NCBI GenBank assembly: GCA_946886875.1
Contig: CAMPJN010000269.1
Coordinates: 1 to 5,576, forward strand
Source: an uncultured Pseudomonas sp.
Lineage (GTDB): Bacteria; Pseudomonadota; Gammaproteobacteria; Pseudomonadales; Pseudomonadaceae
DNA length: 5,576 nucleotides
Direction of reading: 5' to 3'
A program made the position numbers and the translations under genes. The number at the start of each line of letters is the position of its first letter. The first letter of the stretch is position 1. Positions 1 to 5,576 of the stretch are shown here, in pieces. The notes under the pieces are model-generated. The model was given only the letters and a program-made list of their open reading frames with translations, ran no database searches and was not told the origin of the DNA.

Positions 1-980
1 GCGCGGCTCTGGATACGCTCGCGGGCGTATTCGATAGCGCTCTGGTAGGAACGCTCGCCGGTGGACAGGCCCTGGATGCCGACACCCAGGCGCTCGTAGT
101 TCATCATGGTGAACATTGCCGCCAGGCCGCGGTTGGGCGCGTCGACGATCCAGCCGGTGGCGCCATCGAAGTTCATCACACAGGTGGCCGAGGCCTTGAT
201 GCCCATCTTGTGTTCGATCGAGCCACAGGACAGAGCGTTGTGCTCGCCGAGGCTGCCGTCGGCGCCGACCATTAACTTGGGCACCAGGAACAACGAAATG
301 CCTTTCGGCCCGGCCGGCGCATCGGGCAGCTTGGCCAGGACCAGGTGGATGATGTTCTCGGTCAGGTCGTGTTCGCCGCCGGTGATGAAGATCTTGGTAC
401 CGCTGATCTTGTAGCTGCCATCGGCCTGGGGCTCAGCCTTGGTGCGAATGATGCCTAAGTCGGTGCCGGCGTGCGGCTCGGTCAGGCACATGGAACCCGC
501 CCAGGTGCCGTCATACATCTTCGGCAGGTACTTTTCTTTCAGCTCTTCGCTGGCGTGGGCGTTGATCGACAGACAGGCGCCCGCGGTCAGCATCGGATAG
601 AGACCGAAGGACAGGTTGGCCGAGTTGACCATCTCTTCCACTTGCGCGGAGATCACCTTGGGCATGCCCATGCCGCCGAACTGCGGATCGCCACCAACAC
701 CGACCCAGCCGCCTTCGGCATAGGCCTGATAGGCTGCGGGGAAGCCATCGGGAGTTTTCACCGCACCGTTGCTCCAGGAACAGCCTTCCTCGTCACCGCT
801 ACGATTGAGCGGGGCGATGATACCGGCGGTGATTTTGCCGGCCTCTTCGAGAATGGCGTTGGCGGTGTCTTCATCCACGACTTCGGCCAGGGCGGGCAGT
901 TGAGTCCATAGCTTGGACACTTCGAACACTTCATTCAGTACGAAGCGCATGTCGCGCAGGGGAGCTTTGTAATCAGCCAT
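1..980 (-). CDS. Acyl-CoA dehydrogenase ACAD-1, N-terminal part (cut by left window edge)
   Basis: An open frame of 326 codons runs from ATG at 980 to the window edge with no in-frame stop. It should be a cytoplasmic FAD enzyme that makes trans-2-enoyl-CoA from acyl-CoA, the first step of beta-oxidation. The start MADYKAPLRDMRF matches the start of ACAD-2 (1153-2946), which supports this ATG; a GAGG Shine-Dalgarno (989-992) sits 8 nt upstream. Visible hallmarks are CLTEPHAGTDLG (residues 165-176), the FAD/substrate loop of the superfamily, then KIFITGGEHD, and EHKMGIKASAT. The last visible residues, YARERIQSR, align with about residue 322 of the 597-residue paralogue, so roughly the last 275 residues, including the catalytic Glu and the C-terminal helical domain, lie outside. 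It is preceded by its own non-coding region with a palindrome, so it is probably transcribed separately from ACAD-2. Family assignment is firm; chain-length preference cannot be read from this half. Confidence 0.95.
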   Translation of the reverse strand, partial: MADYKAPLRDMRFVLNEVFEVSKLWTQLPALAEVVDEDTANAILEEAGKITAGIIAPLNRSGDEEGCSWSNGAVKTPDGFPAAYQAYAEGGWVGVGGDPQFGGMGMPKVISAQVEEMVNSANLSFGLYPMLTAGACLSINAHASEELKEKYLPKMYDGTWAGSMCLTEPHAGTDLGIIRTKAEPQADGSYKISGTKIFITGGEHDLTENIIHLVLAKLPDAPAGPKGISLFLVPKLMVGADGSLGEHNALSCGSIEHKMGIKASATCVMNFDGATGWIVDAPNRGLAAMFTMMNYERLGVGIQGLSTGERSYQSAIEYARERIQSR

Positions 981-1051
981 GGGGTAATCCTCGAACGAGC
1001 TAACAGGCAGGCAGTTAAGACGCTGAAGTCTAACCGAAGAACTTTTCAGAG

Positions 1052-1078
1052 ACATAGGGTCACGTCGTGACTATATGT
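1052..1078. promoter_or_regulatory. 27-bp interrupted palindrome, candidate operator for ACAD-1
   Basis: The arms ACATAggGTCACG and CGTGACtaTATGT flank a single central T at 1065. The inner 6-bp arms (GTCACG/CGTGAC, 1059-1071) are perfect, and the outer 5-bp arms (ACATA/TATGT) are perfect too, with two unmatched positions between them. It lies 72-98 bp upstream of the ACAD-1 start, after the ACAD-2 terminator, which is where an operator for a dimeric repressor would be expected. On the minus strand TTAACA (1076-1081) resembles a -35 box, but the hexamer 17 bp further on (CCTATG, 1053-1058) is a poor -10, so the exact promoter is not assigned. It does not resemble the PsrA fatty-acid operator (GAAAC/GTTTC half-sites). 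The palindrome is directly visible; its operator role and its ligand are inference. Confidence 0.5.
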
Positions 1079-1101
1079 TAACAACAAGTCCTACATACGC
1101 C

Positions 1102-1136
1102 AAAAGCCGCAGGCCCGCGGTCTACGGGCTTGCGGC
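1102..1136 (-). terminator. Intrinsic terminator after ACAD-2
   Basis: Reading the minus strand, GCCGCAAGCCCG (1136-1125) pairs with CGGGCCTGCGGC (1117-1106) around a 7-nt loop, with one A/C mismatch in a 12-bp GC-rich stem. It is followed immediately by TTTT (1105-1102). It begins 16 nt past the ACAD-2 stop codon, the expected place. On the plus strand the same mismatch becomes a G-U wobble, but no T run follows, so termination is for minus-strand transcripts. Confidence 0.8.
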
Positions 1137-1152
1137 CAACCACCAGCGTTGA

Positions 1153-2946
1153 TCAGAGGCCGAAGTGTTCCGCCGGCAGGCTCATGATGCACGCGCTACC
1201 CGCTTCGGCGGCGGCCAGATGACCGGCGGTGCGCGGGAGCAGGCGCTTGAAGTAGAAGGCGCAGGTCGCCAGTTTGGCCTGATAGAAGGCGGCATCGTCG
1301 GTGCCCGCATCCAACTTTTCCTGGGCGACCTTGGCCATCCGCAGCCAGAAATAACCGAGGATGACGTAGCCGGAGTACATCAGATAATCCACCGAGGCCG
1401 CGCCGACTTCGTCGGAGTTCTTCATCGCCGCCATGCCCAGTTTCTGCGTCAGCTCACCCCACTGGCGATTCAGCCCCGCCAGTTGCGCCACATAACCCTT
1501 GAGCTGCGCGTGCTCGGCCTGGGCCTCGCAGAATTTATGCACCAGTTTGGTGAAACCGCGCAGCAGCTTGCCCTGGCTACCGAGGACTTTGCGCCCGAGC
1601 AGGTCGAGGGCCTGGATGCCGTTGGTGCCTTCGTAGATAGGCGCGATACGGCAATCGCGCACCAACTGCTCCATGCCCCACTCGCGGATATAACCATGGC
1701 CGCCGAACACCTGCATGCCGTGGTTGGTCGCCTCCAGTCCGGTTTCGGTCATAAAGGCTTTGCAGATCGGGGTAAGCAAGGCCAGCAGGTTTTCCGCTTC
1801 CTGACGCTGTTCCTCGCTCTCGCCGGCGTGGGCCTGGTCGATCAGCTGGGCGGTGAAATAGGCCAGGGCTCGGTTGCCTTCGTTGAACGCTTTCATGGTC
1901 AGCAGCATACGGCGCACATCGGGATGCACGATGATCGGGTCGGCGGCTTTGTCCGGCGCTTTCGGCCCGGTCAGCGAACGCATCTGCAAGCGTTCGTTGG
2001 CGTATTTCAGCGCGCCCTGGAAACTCGCTTCACCTAGACACAGGCCCTGCATGCCGGTGCCCAGGCGGGCGTGGTTCATCATGGTGAACATGCAGTTGAG
2101 ACCCTTGTTGGCCTCGCCGATCAGGTAGCCGGTGGCGCCGTCGAAGTTGATCACACAGGTGGCCGAAGCCTTGATCCCCATTTTGTGTTCGATCGAACCG
2201 CAGGACACCGCATTGCGCGCGCCCACGCCATCGGCAGCAGCGATGAACTTGGGCACAATAAACAGCGAAATGCCCTTGGTCCCGGCCGGCGCATCCGGCA
2301 GTTTGGCCAGCACCAGATGGACGATGTTCTCGCTCATGTCGTGCTCGCCGGCGGAGATGAATATCTTGCTGCCGCTGATCGCGTAGCTGCCGTCGGTCTG
2401 GGGCACGGCGCGGGTTTTGATCAGCCCCAGGTCGGTGCCGCAATGGGCTTCGGTCAGGCACATGGTGCCGGTCCAGCGGCCTTCGGTCATGGGCGTCAGG
2501 TAGGTCTGCTTCTGCTCTTGCGTGCCGTGGGCATGGATCGCCGACATGGCGCCGTGGGTCAGGCCGGGGTACATGGCCCAGGACTGGTTGGCCGAGGCGA
2601 CCATCTCGCTGACGATCAGACCGAGGGAATGCGGCAGCCCCTGGCCGCCATAGGTAGGATCGGTGGACAGGCCCATCCAGCCGCCTTCGGCGTACTGGGC
2701 GAAGGCTTGCTTGAAGCCTTTGGGCGTGGTCACTACGCCGGCGTCGAACTGGCACTCTTCCTCATCGCCGGAACGGTTCAGCGGCGCCAGCACCTGCTCG
2801 CAGAACTTGGCACCCTCTTCGAGGATGGCGGCGACCATATCCGGGGTCGCGTCGTTGGCGCCCTGGGCGGCATAACTTGCGGGGAAGTCGAAAACTTCGT
2901 CGAGCAGAAAGCGCATATCGCGCAAAGGAGCCTTGTAAGCGGGCAT
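1153..2946 (-). CDS. Acyl-CoA dehydrogenase ACAD-2, complete (597 residues, FadE1/FadE2/DmdC-like)
   Basis: Predicted cytoplasmic flavoenzyme catalysing alpha,beta-dehydrogenation of acyl-CoA, passing electrons to electron-transfer flavoprotein. Residues 1-35 are the short N-terminal segment typical of the ~600-residue class; the ACAD fold follows. CLTEAHCGTDLG (163-174) and KIFISAGEHD (194-203) form the flavin/substrate site, MQVFGGHGYI (411-420) is the FAD-contact loop, and E439 in IYEGTNGIQ is the expected catalytic base by analogy with Glu376 of medium-chain ACAD. About 470-590 is the extra C-terminal helical domain of this class. Length is normal and no residue seen is missing. The ATG has GGAGA (2953-2957) 6 nt upstream; a small perfect 5-bp hairpin (2966-2978) lies just before this site. 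It starts 112 bp after the cyclase gene with no terminator between, so co-transcription is possible. Product names in databases vary (acyl-CoA, phenylacyl-CoA or methylmercaptopropionyl-CoA dehydrogenase); fatty acyl-CoA is the likeliest substrate. Confidence 0.97.
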   Translation of the reverse strand: MPAYKAPLRDMRFLLDEVFDFPASYAAQGANDATPDMVAAILEEGAKFCEQVLAPLNRSGDEEECQFDAGVVTTPKGFKQAFAQYAEGGWMGLSTDPTYGGQGLPHSLGLIVSEMVASANQSWAMYPGLTHGAMSAIHAHGTQEQKQTYLTPMTEGRWTGTMCLTEAHCGTDLGLIKTRAVPQTDGSYAISGSKIFISAGEHDMSENIVHLVLAKLPDAPAGTKGISLFIVPKFIAAADGVGARNAVSCGSIEHKMGIKASATCVINFDGATGYLIGEANKGLNCMFTMMNHARLGTGMQGLCLGEASFQGALKYANERLQMRSLTGPKAPDKAADPIIVHPDVRRMLLTMKAFNEGNRALAYFTAQLIDQAHAGESEEQRQEAENLLALLTPICKAFMTETGLEATNHGMQVFGGHGYIREWGMEQLVRDCRIAPIYEGTNGIQALDLLGRKVLGSQGKLLRGFTKLVHKFCEAQAEHAQLKGYVAQLAGLNRQWGELTQKLGMAAMKNSDEVGAASVDYLMYSGYVILGYFWLRMAKVAQEKLDAGTDDAAFYQAKLATCAFYFKRLLPRTAGHLAAAEAGSACIMSLPAEHFGL

Positions 2947-3058
2947 GGTCGTTCTCCATCAGCGGCGCGCAAGGCGCGAATAATTGCCTCACGCTACGGC
3001 TTCGACAGGCCCCATCACAATAACCGTACAGCTTCTGAATGCAGCGCCATAACCGCCT

Positions 3059-4360
3059 TCAACTGCGCGCGGCGGCCAGCTTGACCGCGCCGCGCCGCTG
3101 AGCGTGGCTGCGAATGCAATTACGCCCGGCATCCTTGGCGCTGTACAGCGCCTGGTCGGCGGCCTTGATCACCTGCTCGGGGCTGGTTTGCTCGGCACCG
3201 CGTTCGGCCACGCCCATGCTCAGGGTCACCGACACCTGGGCGGCGATAGAACCCGCGCGCCGTTGCCGACCTTGCTTGTCGTCACGTGGGCGGCTTTGCT
3301 TGTCGCGCAGTTGCAGCTGGTAAGCCGCGACCGCCTGGCGCACCACCTCCAGATGGGGCAAACACTCATCCAGGGTCTTGCCGGGAAACAGCAGGGTGAA
3401 TTCCTCGCCGCCATAGCGATAGGCCTTGCCGCCTCCACCGATCTTGCGCAGCTGATTGGCGACCACCCGCAACACCTGATCGCCAACATCGTGGCCATGG
3501 CTGTCATTGAATTTCTTGAAGTGGTCGACGTCGGCCATGGCGATCACATAGTTGCGCCCCAATCGCTGCAAACGCTCGTTCAACGCGCGGCGCCCGGGCA
3601 GGCCGGTCAGCTCGTCGCGAAAGGCCATCTGGTAGGCCTCATGGGCGACCGCCGCCACCAGAATCAGCATGATCAGGCTACTCATCACCTGCAGCGCGTG
3701 GGGCAGGATAAAGGTATTGGGCAGCATCCAGAACAAGCCGAACAGGCCGAGCAACTGCGCCGCGTGTAGCGGCCGCGGTGCGCGCAGGTATTGCACCAGC
3801 AACAGGACCGCGCCGATAAAGAACACCGGGTACGCCAGCTGCATCAGGCTCATCCACTGGCCATGCAAAGCGGGCCAATGCACCAGCGCCAACCACTGCG
3901 CCAAGGCCTCAGGATAACGCTGCGCCAAGGCCAGCCCCACCGCGCCAAACGCCAACAGTACCGCCGCTCTGGCGAGCAGATCCTGGAGCAGATGGGTGCG
4001 TTCCGGCCAGGCCGCATAGAGACCGTAAAGCAGCGGCAACAGCAGGCTGCACAGGTGGAATATCAGCGCCGCATCGCTACGCACACGGGCCGTTTGCTGG
4101 AAGTGATCGAGCTGAATGTCGAGCAGAAAATAACCGAGGTACAGCACCAGCAACAGAAACAACTCACGCTGGCGGCCATACACCAGACAGAAAGCACCGC
4201 CGAGCAATAGCAACAGAGTAGGCAGGACGTTGAACAAGGACAGGAAAAATTCGCTGAGCACCGGCTGAGTAGCCGCCAGAAACCCACCGCAGAGCAATAG
4301 CAGCGAAGGCAGGAAATGGCTTAGGCGCGCAGCGGCAAGACGTGACAAGGCAGGCTCCAC
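3059..4360 (-). CDS. Membrane-bound GGDEF-domain diguanylate cyclase (GGEEF, no I-site)
   Basis: Predicted inner-membrane enzyme condensing two GTP into c-di-GMP. Residues about 15-240 hold seven or eight hydrophobic segments (roughly 16-30, 40-60, 67-83, 98-117, 129-147, 175-192, 200-217, 224-240), a membrane sensor I cannot match to a named family. The cytoplasmic GGDEF domain starts at RDELTGLPGRR (248-258). Metal-binding D277 lies in ADVDHFKKFNDSHGH, and the active loop is YRYGGEEFTLLF (GGEEF 317-321), so it should be catalytically active. The RxxD inhibitory site expected at 308-311 is GGGG instead. A basic insert (about 351-372) precedes the VTLSMGVAE strand. There is no EAL or PAS domain. 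The start is uncertain: the longest frame begins with GTG at 4360 without a Shine-Dalgarno. A TTG four codons later (4348) has GTGGAG (4360-4355) 6 nt upstream and may be the true start, giving 429 residues. It lies upstream of ACAD-2 with no terminator after it. Confidence 0.93.
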   Translation of the reverse strand: MEPALSRLAAARLSHFLPSLLLLCGGFLAATQPVLSEFFLSLFNVLPTLLLLLGGAFCLVYGRQRELFLLLVLYLGYFLLDIQLDHFQQTARVRSDAALIFHLCSLLLPLLYGLYAAWPERTHLLQDLLARAAVLLAFGAVGLALAQRYPEALAQWLALVHWPALHGQWMSLMQLAYPVFFIGAVLLLVQYLRAPRPLHAAQLLGLFGLFWMLPNTFILPHALQVMSSLIMLILVAAVAHEAYQMAFRDELTGLPGRRALNERLQRLGRNYVIAMADVDHFKKFNDSHGHDVGDQVLRVVANQLRKIGGGGKAYRYGGEEFTLLFPGKTLDECLPHLEVVRQAVAAYQLQLRDKQSRPRDDKQGRQRRAGSIAAQVSVTLSMGVAERGAEQTSPEQVIKAADQALYSAKDAGRNCIRSHAQRRGAVKLAAARS

Positions 4361-4442
4361 GAGTACAACGGCGATGAGCGCAAACGAGCATTCTGCCCGC
4401 CATTTGCTTCTTGCACATGCACATGGCTCGCAAATCTGCGAT

Positions 4443-4470
4443 TTTCTAGGCGGTGTCCGTTACCTGTACA
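4443..4470 (-). promoter_or_regulatory. Weak candidate sigma-70 promoter for the cyclase gene
   Basis: On the minus strand TGTACA (4470-4465, 4 of 6 to TTGACA) is followed after 16 bp by TAGAAA (4448-4443, 4 of 6 to TATAAT). It would give a leader of about 75 nt before the GTG at 4360. It lies between the REP-like repeat and the gene, where a promoter is needed because the terminator at 4643-4676 isolates the gene from ACAD-3. The match is modest and could be chance. Confidence 0.25.
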
Positions 4471-4484
4471 TGCTGCGATACCTT

Positions 4485-4560
4485 GTAGCCCGGATGCAAT
4501 CCGGAAAAGGTTGCGTATGCACCACCGCTCCCGGATTGCGCTTAGGCTTATTCGGGCTAC
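4485..4560. repeat. REP-like paired inverted repeat (GTAGCCCGGATGCAATCCGG type)
   Basis: The left half GTAGCCCGGATGCAATCCGG (4485-4504) is mirrored by a right half at 4530-4560 that ends ATTCGGGCTAC. The outer 11 bp match at 10 positions and the inner GCAATCCGG/CCGGATTGC (4496-4504 and 4531-4539) match perfectly. The right half carries an extra GCTTAGGCTT-like stretch that the left half lacks. Each half can also fold alone (CCGGAT/ATCCGG in the left, CCCGGAT/ATTCGGG in the right), giving a two-hairpin, BIME-like arrangement. The core is one I know as a common extragenic repeat in Pseudomonas and relatives. Such elements are moved in trans by REP-associated (TnpA-REP) transposases and can affect mRNA stability or gyrase binding. 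No transposase is present here. Confidence 0.75.
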
Positions 4561-4642
4561 GGGCTTTGCTCGTCTGCTGACGGCATCTGGATGCGGGAGA
4601 CGCGGCGAATCCATCGGTGGGCGCGGCATGCAAACCCCAATG

Positions 4643-4676
4643 AAAAAACCGCTGCTTTTAAGGGCAGCGGTTTTTT
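4643..4676 (-). terminator. Strong intrinsic terminator after ACAD-3 (bidirectional in form)
   Basis: A perfect 7-bp CCGCTGC/GCAGCGG stem (4649-4655 with 4664-4670) is flanked by A6 on the left and T6 on the right, so the A/T tracts extend the pairing to 13 bp. Minus-strand transcripts from ACAD-3, whose stop codon ends at 4701, reach it 24 nt downstream and leave through a T6 run. The symmetry means it could also stop plus-strand transcripts, but no plus-strand gene is present in the window. Confidence 0.93.
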
Positions 4677-4700
4677 GTGCAGCGATAACGCCGGGGAAAC

Positions 4701-5576
4701 TTAGTAACCCAGGGCGAAATCTTCTTCGTTCATGTCCATCAGGTTGCCAGCGCCGGAGAGCATGGCTTCCACATGGCCACGGGTACGCGGCAGGATGCGG
4801 GCGAAGTAGAAACGTGCGGTCTGCAGCTTGGCCTTGTAGAAGGCCTCGTCTTCAGTGCCGGCAGCGATCTTCTCGGCCGCCAGGCGCGCCATGTCGGCCC
4901 AGAAGTAGGCCAGGCAGACGTAACCGGAATACATCAGGTAATCCACCGAAGCGGCACCGACTTCTTCGCGATCTTTCATCGCCGCCATACCGACCTTCAT
5001 GGTCAGCTCGCCCCACTCCTTGTTCAGCTTGGCCAGCGGCTCGACCAGCGCTTTAACCGCGTCGTTGCCTTCATTGGCCTGGCAGAATTTGTGCACGATC
5101 TTGGTGAAGCCTTTCAGCGCTTCGCCTTGAGTCTGCAGCACTTTACGACCGAGCAGGTCGAGGGCCTGGATGCCGGTGGTGCCTTCGTACAGCATGGAAA
5201 TACGGCTGTCGCGAACGTTCTGCTCCATGCCCCACTCGGCGATGAAACCGTGGCCGCCATAAATCTGTACGCCGTGGTTGGCGGCTTCGAAGCCGACTTC
5301 GGTCATAAAGGCCTTGGCGATCGGGGTGAGGAAGGCCAGCAGTGCGTCTGCTTGCTTCTTCTCGGCTTCGTCCTGGCTGTACTTGACGATGTCGACCTGC
5401 TTGGCGGTGAAGTACACCATCGCGCGGTTGCCTTCGGCAAAGGCCTTCATGGTCAGCAGCATGCGGCGCACATCAGGGTGCACGATGATCGGGTCGGCGG
5501 CTTTTTCCGGCGCTTTCGGGCCAGTCAAAGAACGCATCTGCAGACGCTCGCGAGCGTACTTCAGGCCGCCCTGGAA
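4701..5576 (-). CDS. Acyl-CoA dehydrogenase ACAD-3, C-terminal part (cut by right window edge)
   Basis: The frame is open from the right edge to TAA at 4703-4701, giving 291 residues beginning FQGGLKYARERLQMR. This aligns with residue 309 onward of ACAD-2, so about 308 N-terminal residues and the start lie outside; the internal ATG at 5537 is not the start. Visible are the substrate-side helix HPDVRRMLLTMKAF, the FAD-contact loop VQIYGGHGFIAEWGMEQ, and LYEGTTGIQALDLLGRKVL, whose Glu (codon 5184-5186) is the expected catalytic base. The C-terminal helical domain of the ~600-residue class follows, including the shared stretch VGAASVDYLMYSGYV. It should catalyse the same acyl-CoA to enoyl-CoA step as its two neighbours. 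The tail after TRGHVEAMLSGAGN diverges from ACAD-2. It ends before its own strong terminator, so it is transcriptionally isolated from the cyclase downstream. Confidence 0.96.
   Translation of the reverse strand, partial: FQGGLKYARERLQMRSLTGPKAPEKAADPIIVHPDVRRMLLTMKAFAEGNRAMVYFTAKQVDIVKYSQDEAEKKQADALLAFLTPIAKAFMTEVGFEAANHGVQIYGGHGFIAEWGMEQNVRDSRISMLYEGTTGIQALDLLGRKVLQTQGEALKGFTKIVHKFCQANEGNDAVKALVEPLAKLNKEWGELTMKVGMAAMKDREEVGAASVDYLMYSGYVCLAYFWADMARLAAEKIAAGTEDEAFYKAKLQTARFYFARILPRTRGHVEAMLSGAGNLMDMNEEDFALGY

Noticed and set aside
106..911. Plus-strand open frames at 106-414 and 471-911.
   Set aside because: They are antisense to ACAD-1, whose minus frame is open from 980 to the edge and carries family motifs.
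1165..2037. Long plus-strand open frame of 290 codons opposite ACAD-2, and a similar one at 2071-3084.
   Set aside because: They are antisense to a complete, motif-bearing dehydrogenase, have no recognisable domains and a His/Gly/Arg/Gln-rich composition typical of antisense frames in GC-rich genes.
2966..2978. Small hairpin CGCGC-AAG-GCGCG in the ACAD-2 leader as a possible terminator or riboswitch.
   Set aside because: Only five base pairs, no T run, and no larger conserved fold around it. At most it modestly affects translation.
2947..3058. A promoter for ACAD-2 in the gap after the cyclase gene.
   Set aside because: TTGAAG near 3060 is followed at 17 bp by TTCAGA, a poor -10. No convincing promoter pair was found, though one may exist.
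3104..4210. Plus-strand frames opposite the cyclase gene (3104-3769 and 3791-4210).
   Set aside because: They mirror the coding strand of a gene with a clear GGDEF domain and show no domain or ribosome site of their own.
4321..4629. Minus-strand open frames at 4321-4629 and 4164-4433 upstream of and overlapping the cyclase start.
   Set aside because: They run through the REP element or overlap the cyclase in another frame. No ribosome site or domain supports them.
4511..5056. Plus-strand frame of 181 codons spanning the REP repeat, the terminator and the end of ACAD-3.
   Set aside because: It reads through a strong terminator hairpin and a repeat, and its Arg/Pro/Ser-rich sequence looks like antisense of ACAD-3.
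1..5576. Both window edges cut an acyl-CoA dehydrogenase at nearly the same homologous position, suggesting a circular element or tandem repeat unit joining 1 to 5576.
   Set aside because: Joining the ends would put ACAD-1 out of frame with ACAD-3 (two bases left over before a T) and would duplicate about 15 aligned residues (YARERIQSR against YARERLQMR). Two separate paralogues explain it better.

Overview
The window is a GC-rich stretch of bacterial chromosome. It looks like Pseudomonas, or a close gammaproteobacterial relative. This rests on three things: strong G/C third-position bias, a REP-type repeat containing the core GTAGCCCGGATGCAATCCGG (a form I associate with Pseudomonas genomes), and several large acyl-CoA dehydrogenases of the ~600-residue class lying together, as in the P. 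aeruginosa PA0506-PA0508 region. The last two points are from memory, not from a search. All four genes lie on the minus strand, so transcription runs from right to left.

Layout in the direction of transcription. (1) 5576-4701 is the C-terminal half of an acyl-CoA dehydrogenase (ACAD-3), cut by the right edge and followed by a very strong intrinsic terminator at 4643-4676. (2) 4361-4642 is a 282-bp non-coding gap holding a paired inverted REP-like repeat (4485-4560) and a weak candidate promoter. (3) 4360-3059 is a multi-pass inner-membrane diguanylate cyclase with an intact GGEEF active site and no RxxD inhibitory site. (4) After 112 bp with no terminator, 2946-1153 is a complete 597-residue acyl-CoA dehydrogenase (ACAD-2), followed by a hairpin plus T-run terminator at 1102-1136. 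(5) A 171-bp gap (981-1151) contains a conspicuous 27-bp interrupted palindrome (1052-1078) just upstream of ACAD-1, the N-terminal half of a third paralogue (980-1), which is cut by the left edge.

The three dehydrogenases are clear paralogues of the DmdC/FadE1-FadE2-like group: a short N-terminal family segment, the ACAD fold with FAD and acyl-CoA sites, then an extra C-terminal helical domain. They should each carry out the first, FAD-dependent step of beta-oxidation, probably on different acyl-CoA chain lengths. Each has its own boundaries (terminators after ACAD-3 and ACAD-2, an operator-like palindrome before ACAD-1), which suggests separate regulation. The unexpected partner is the membrane diguanylate cyclase. 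It lies directly upstream of ACAD-2 with no visible terminator, so c-di-GMP synthesis and fatty-acid oxidation may share a transcript here. I see no mobile element, CRISPR array, tRNA or rRNA, and no clear evidence of a wholly new system. The most notable points are this gene pairing, the palindrome, and the cyclase's unusual domain details.
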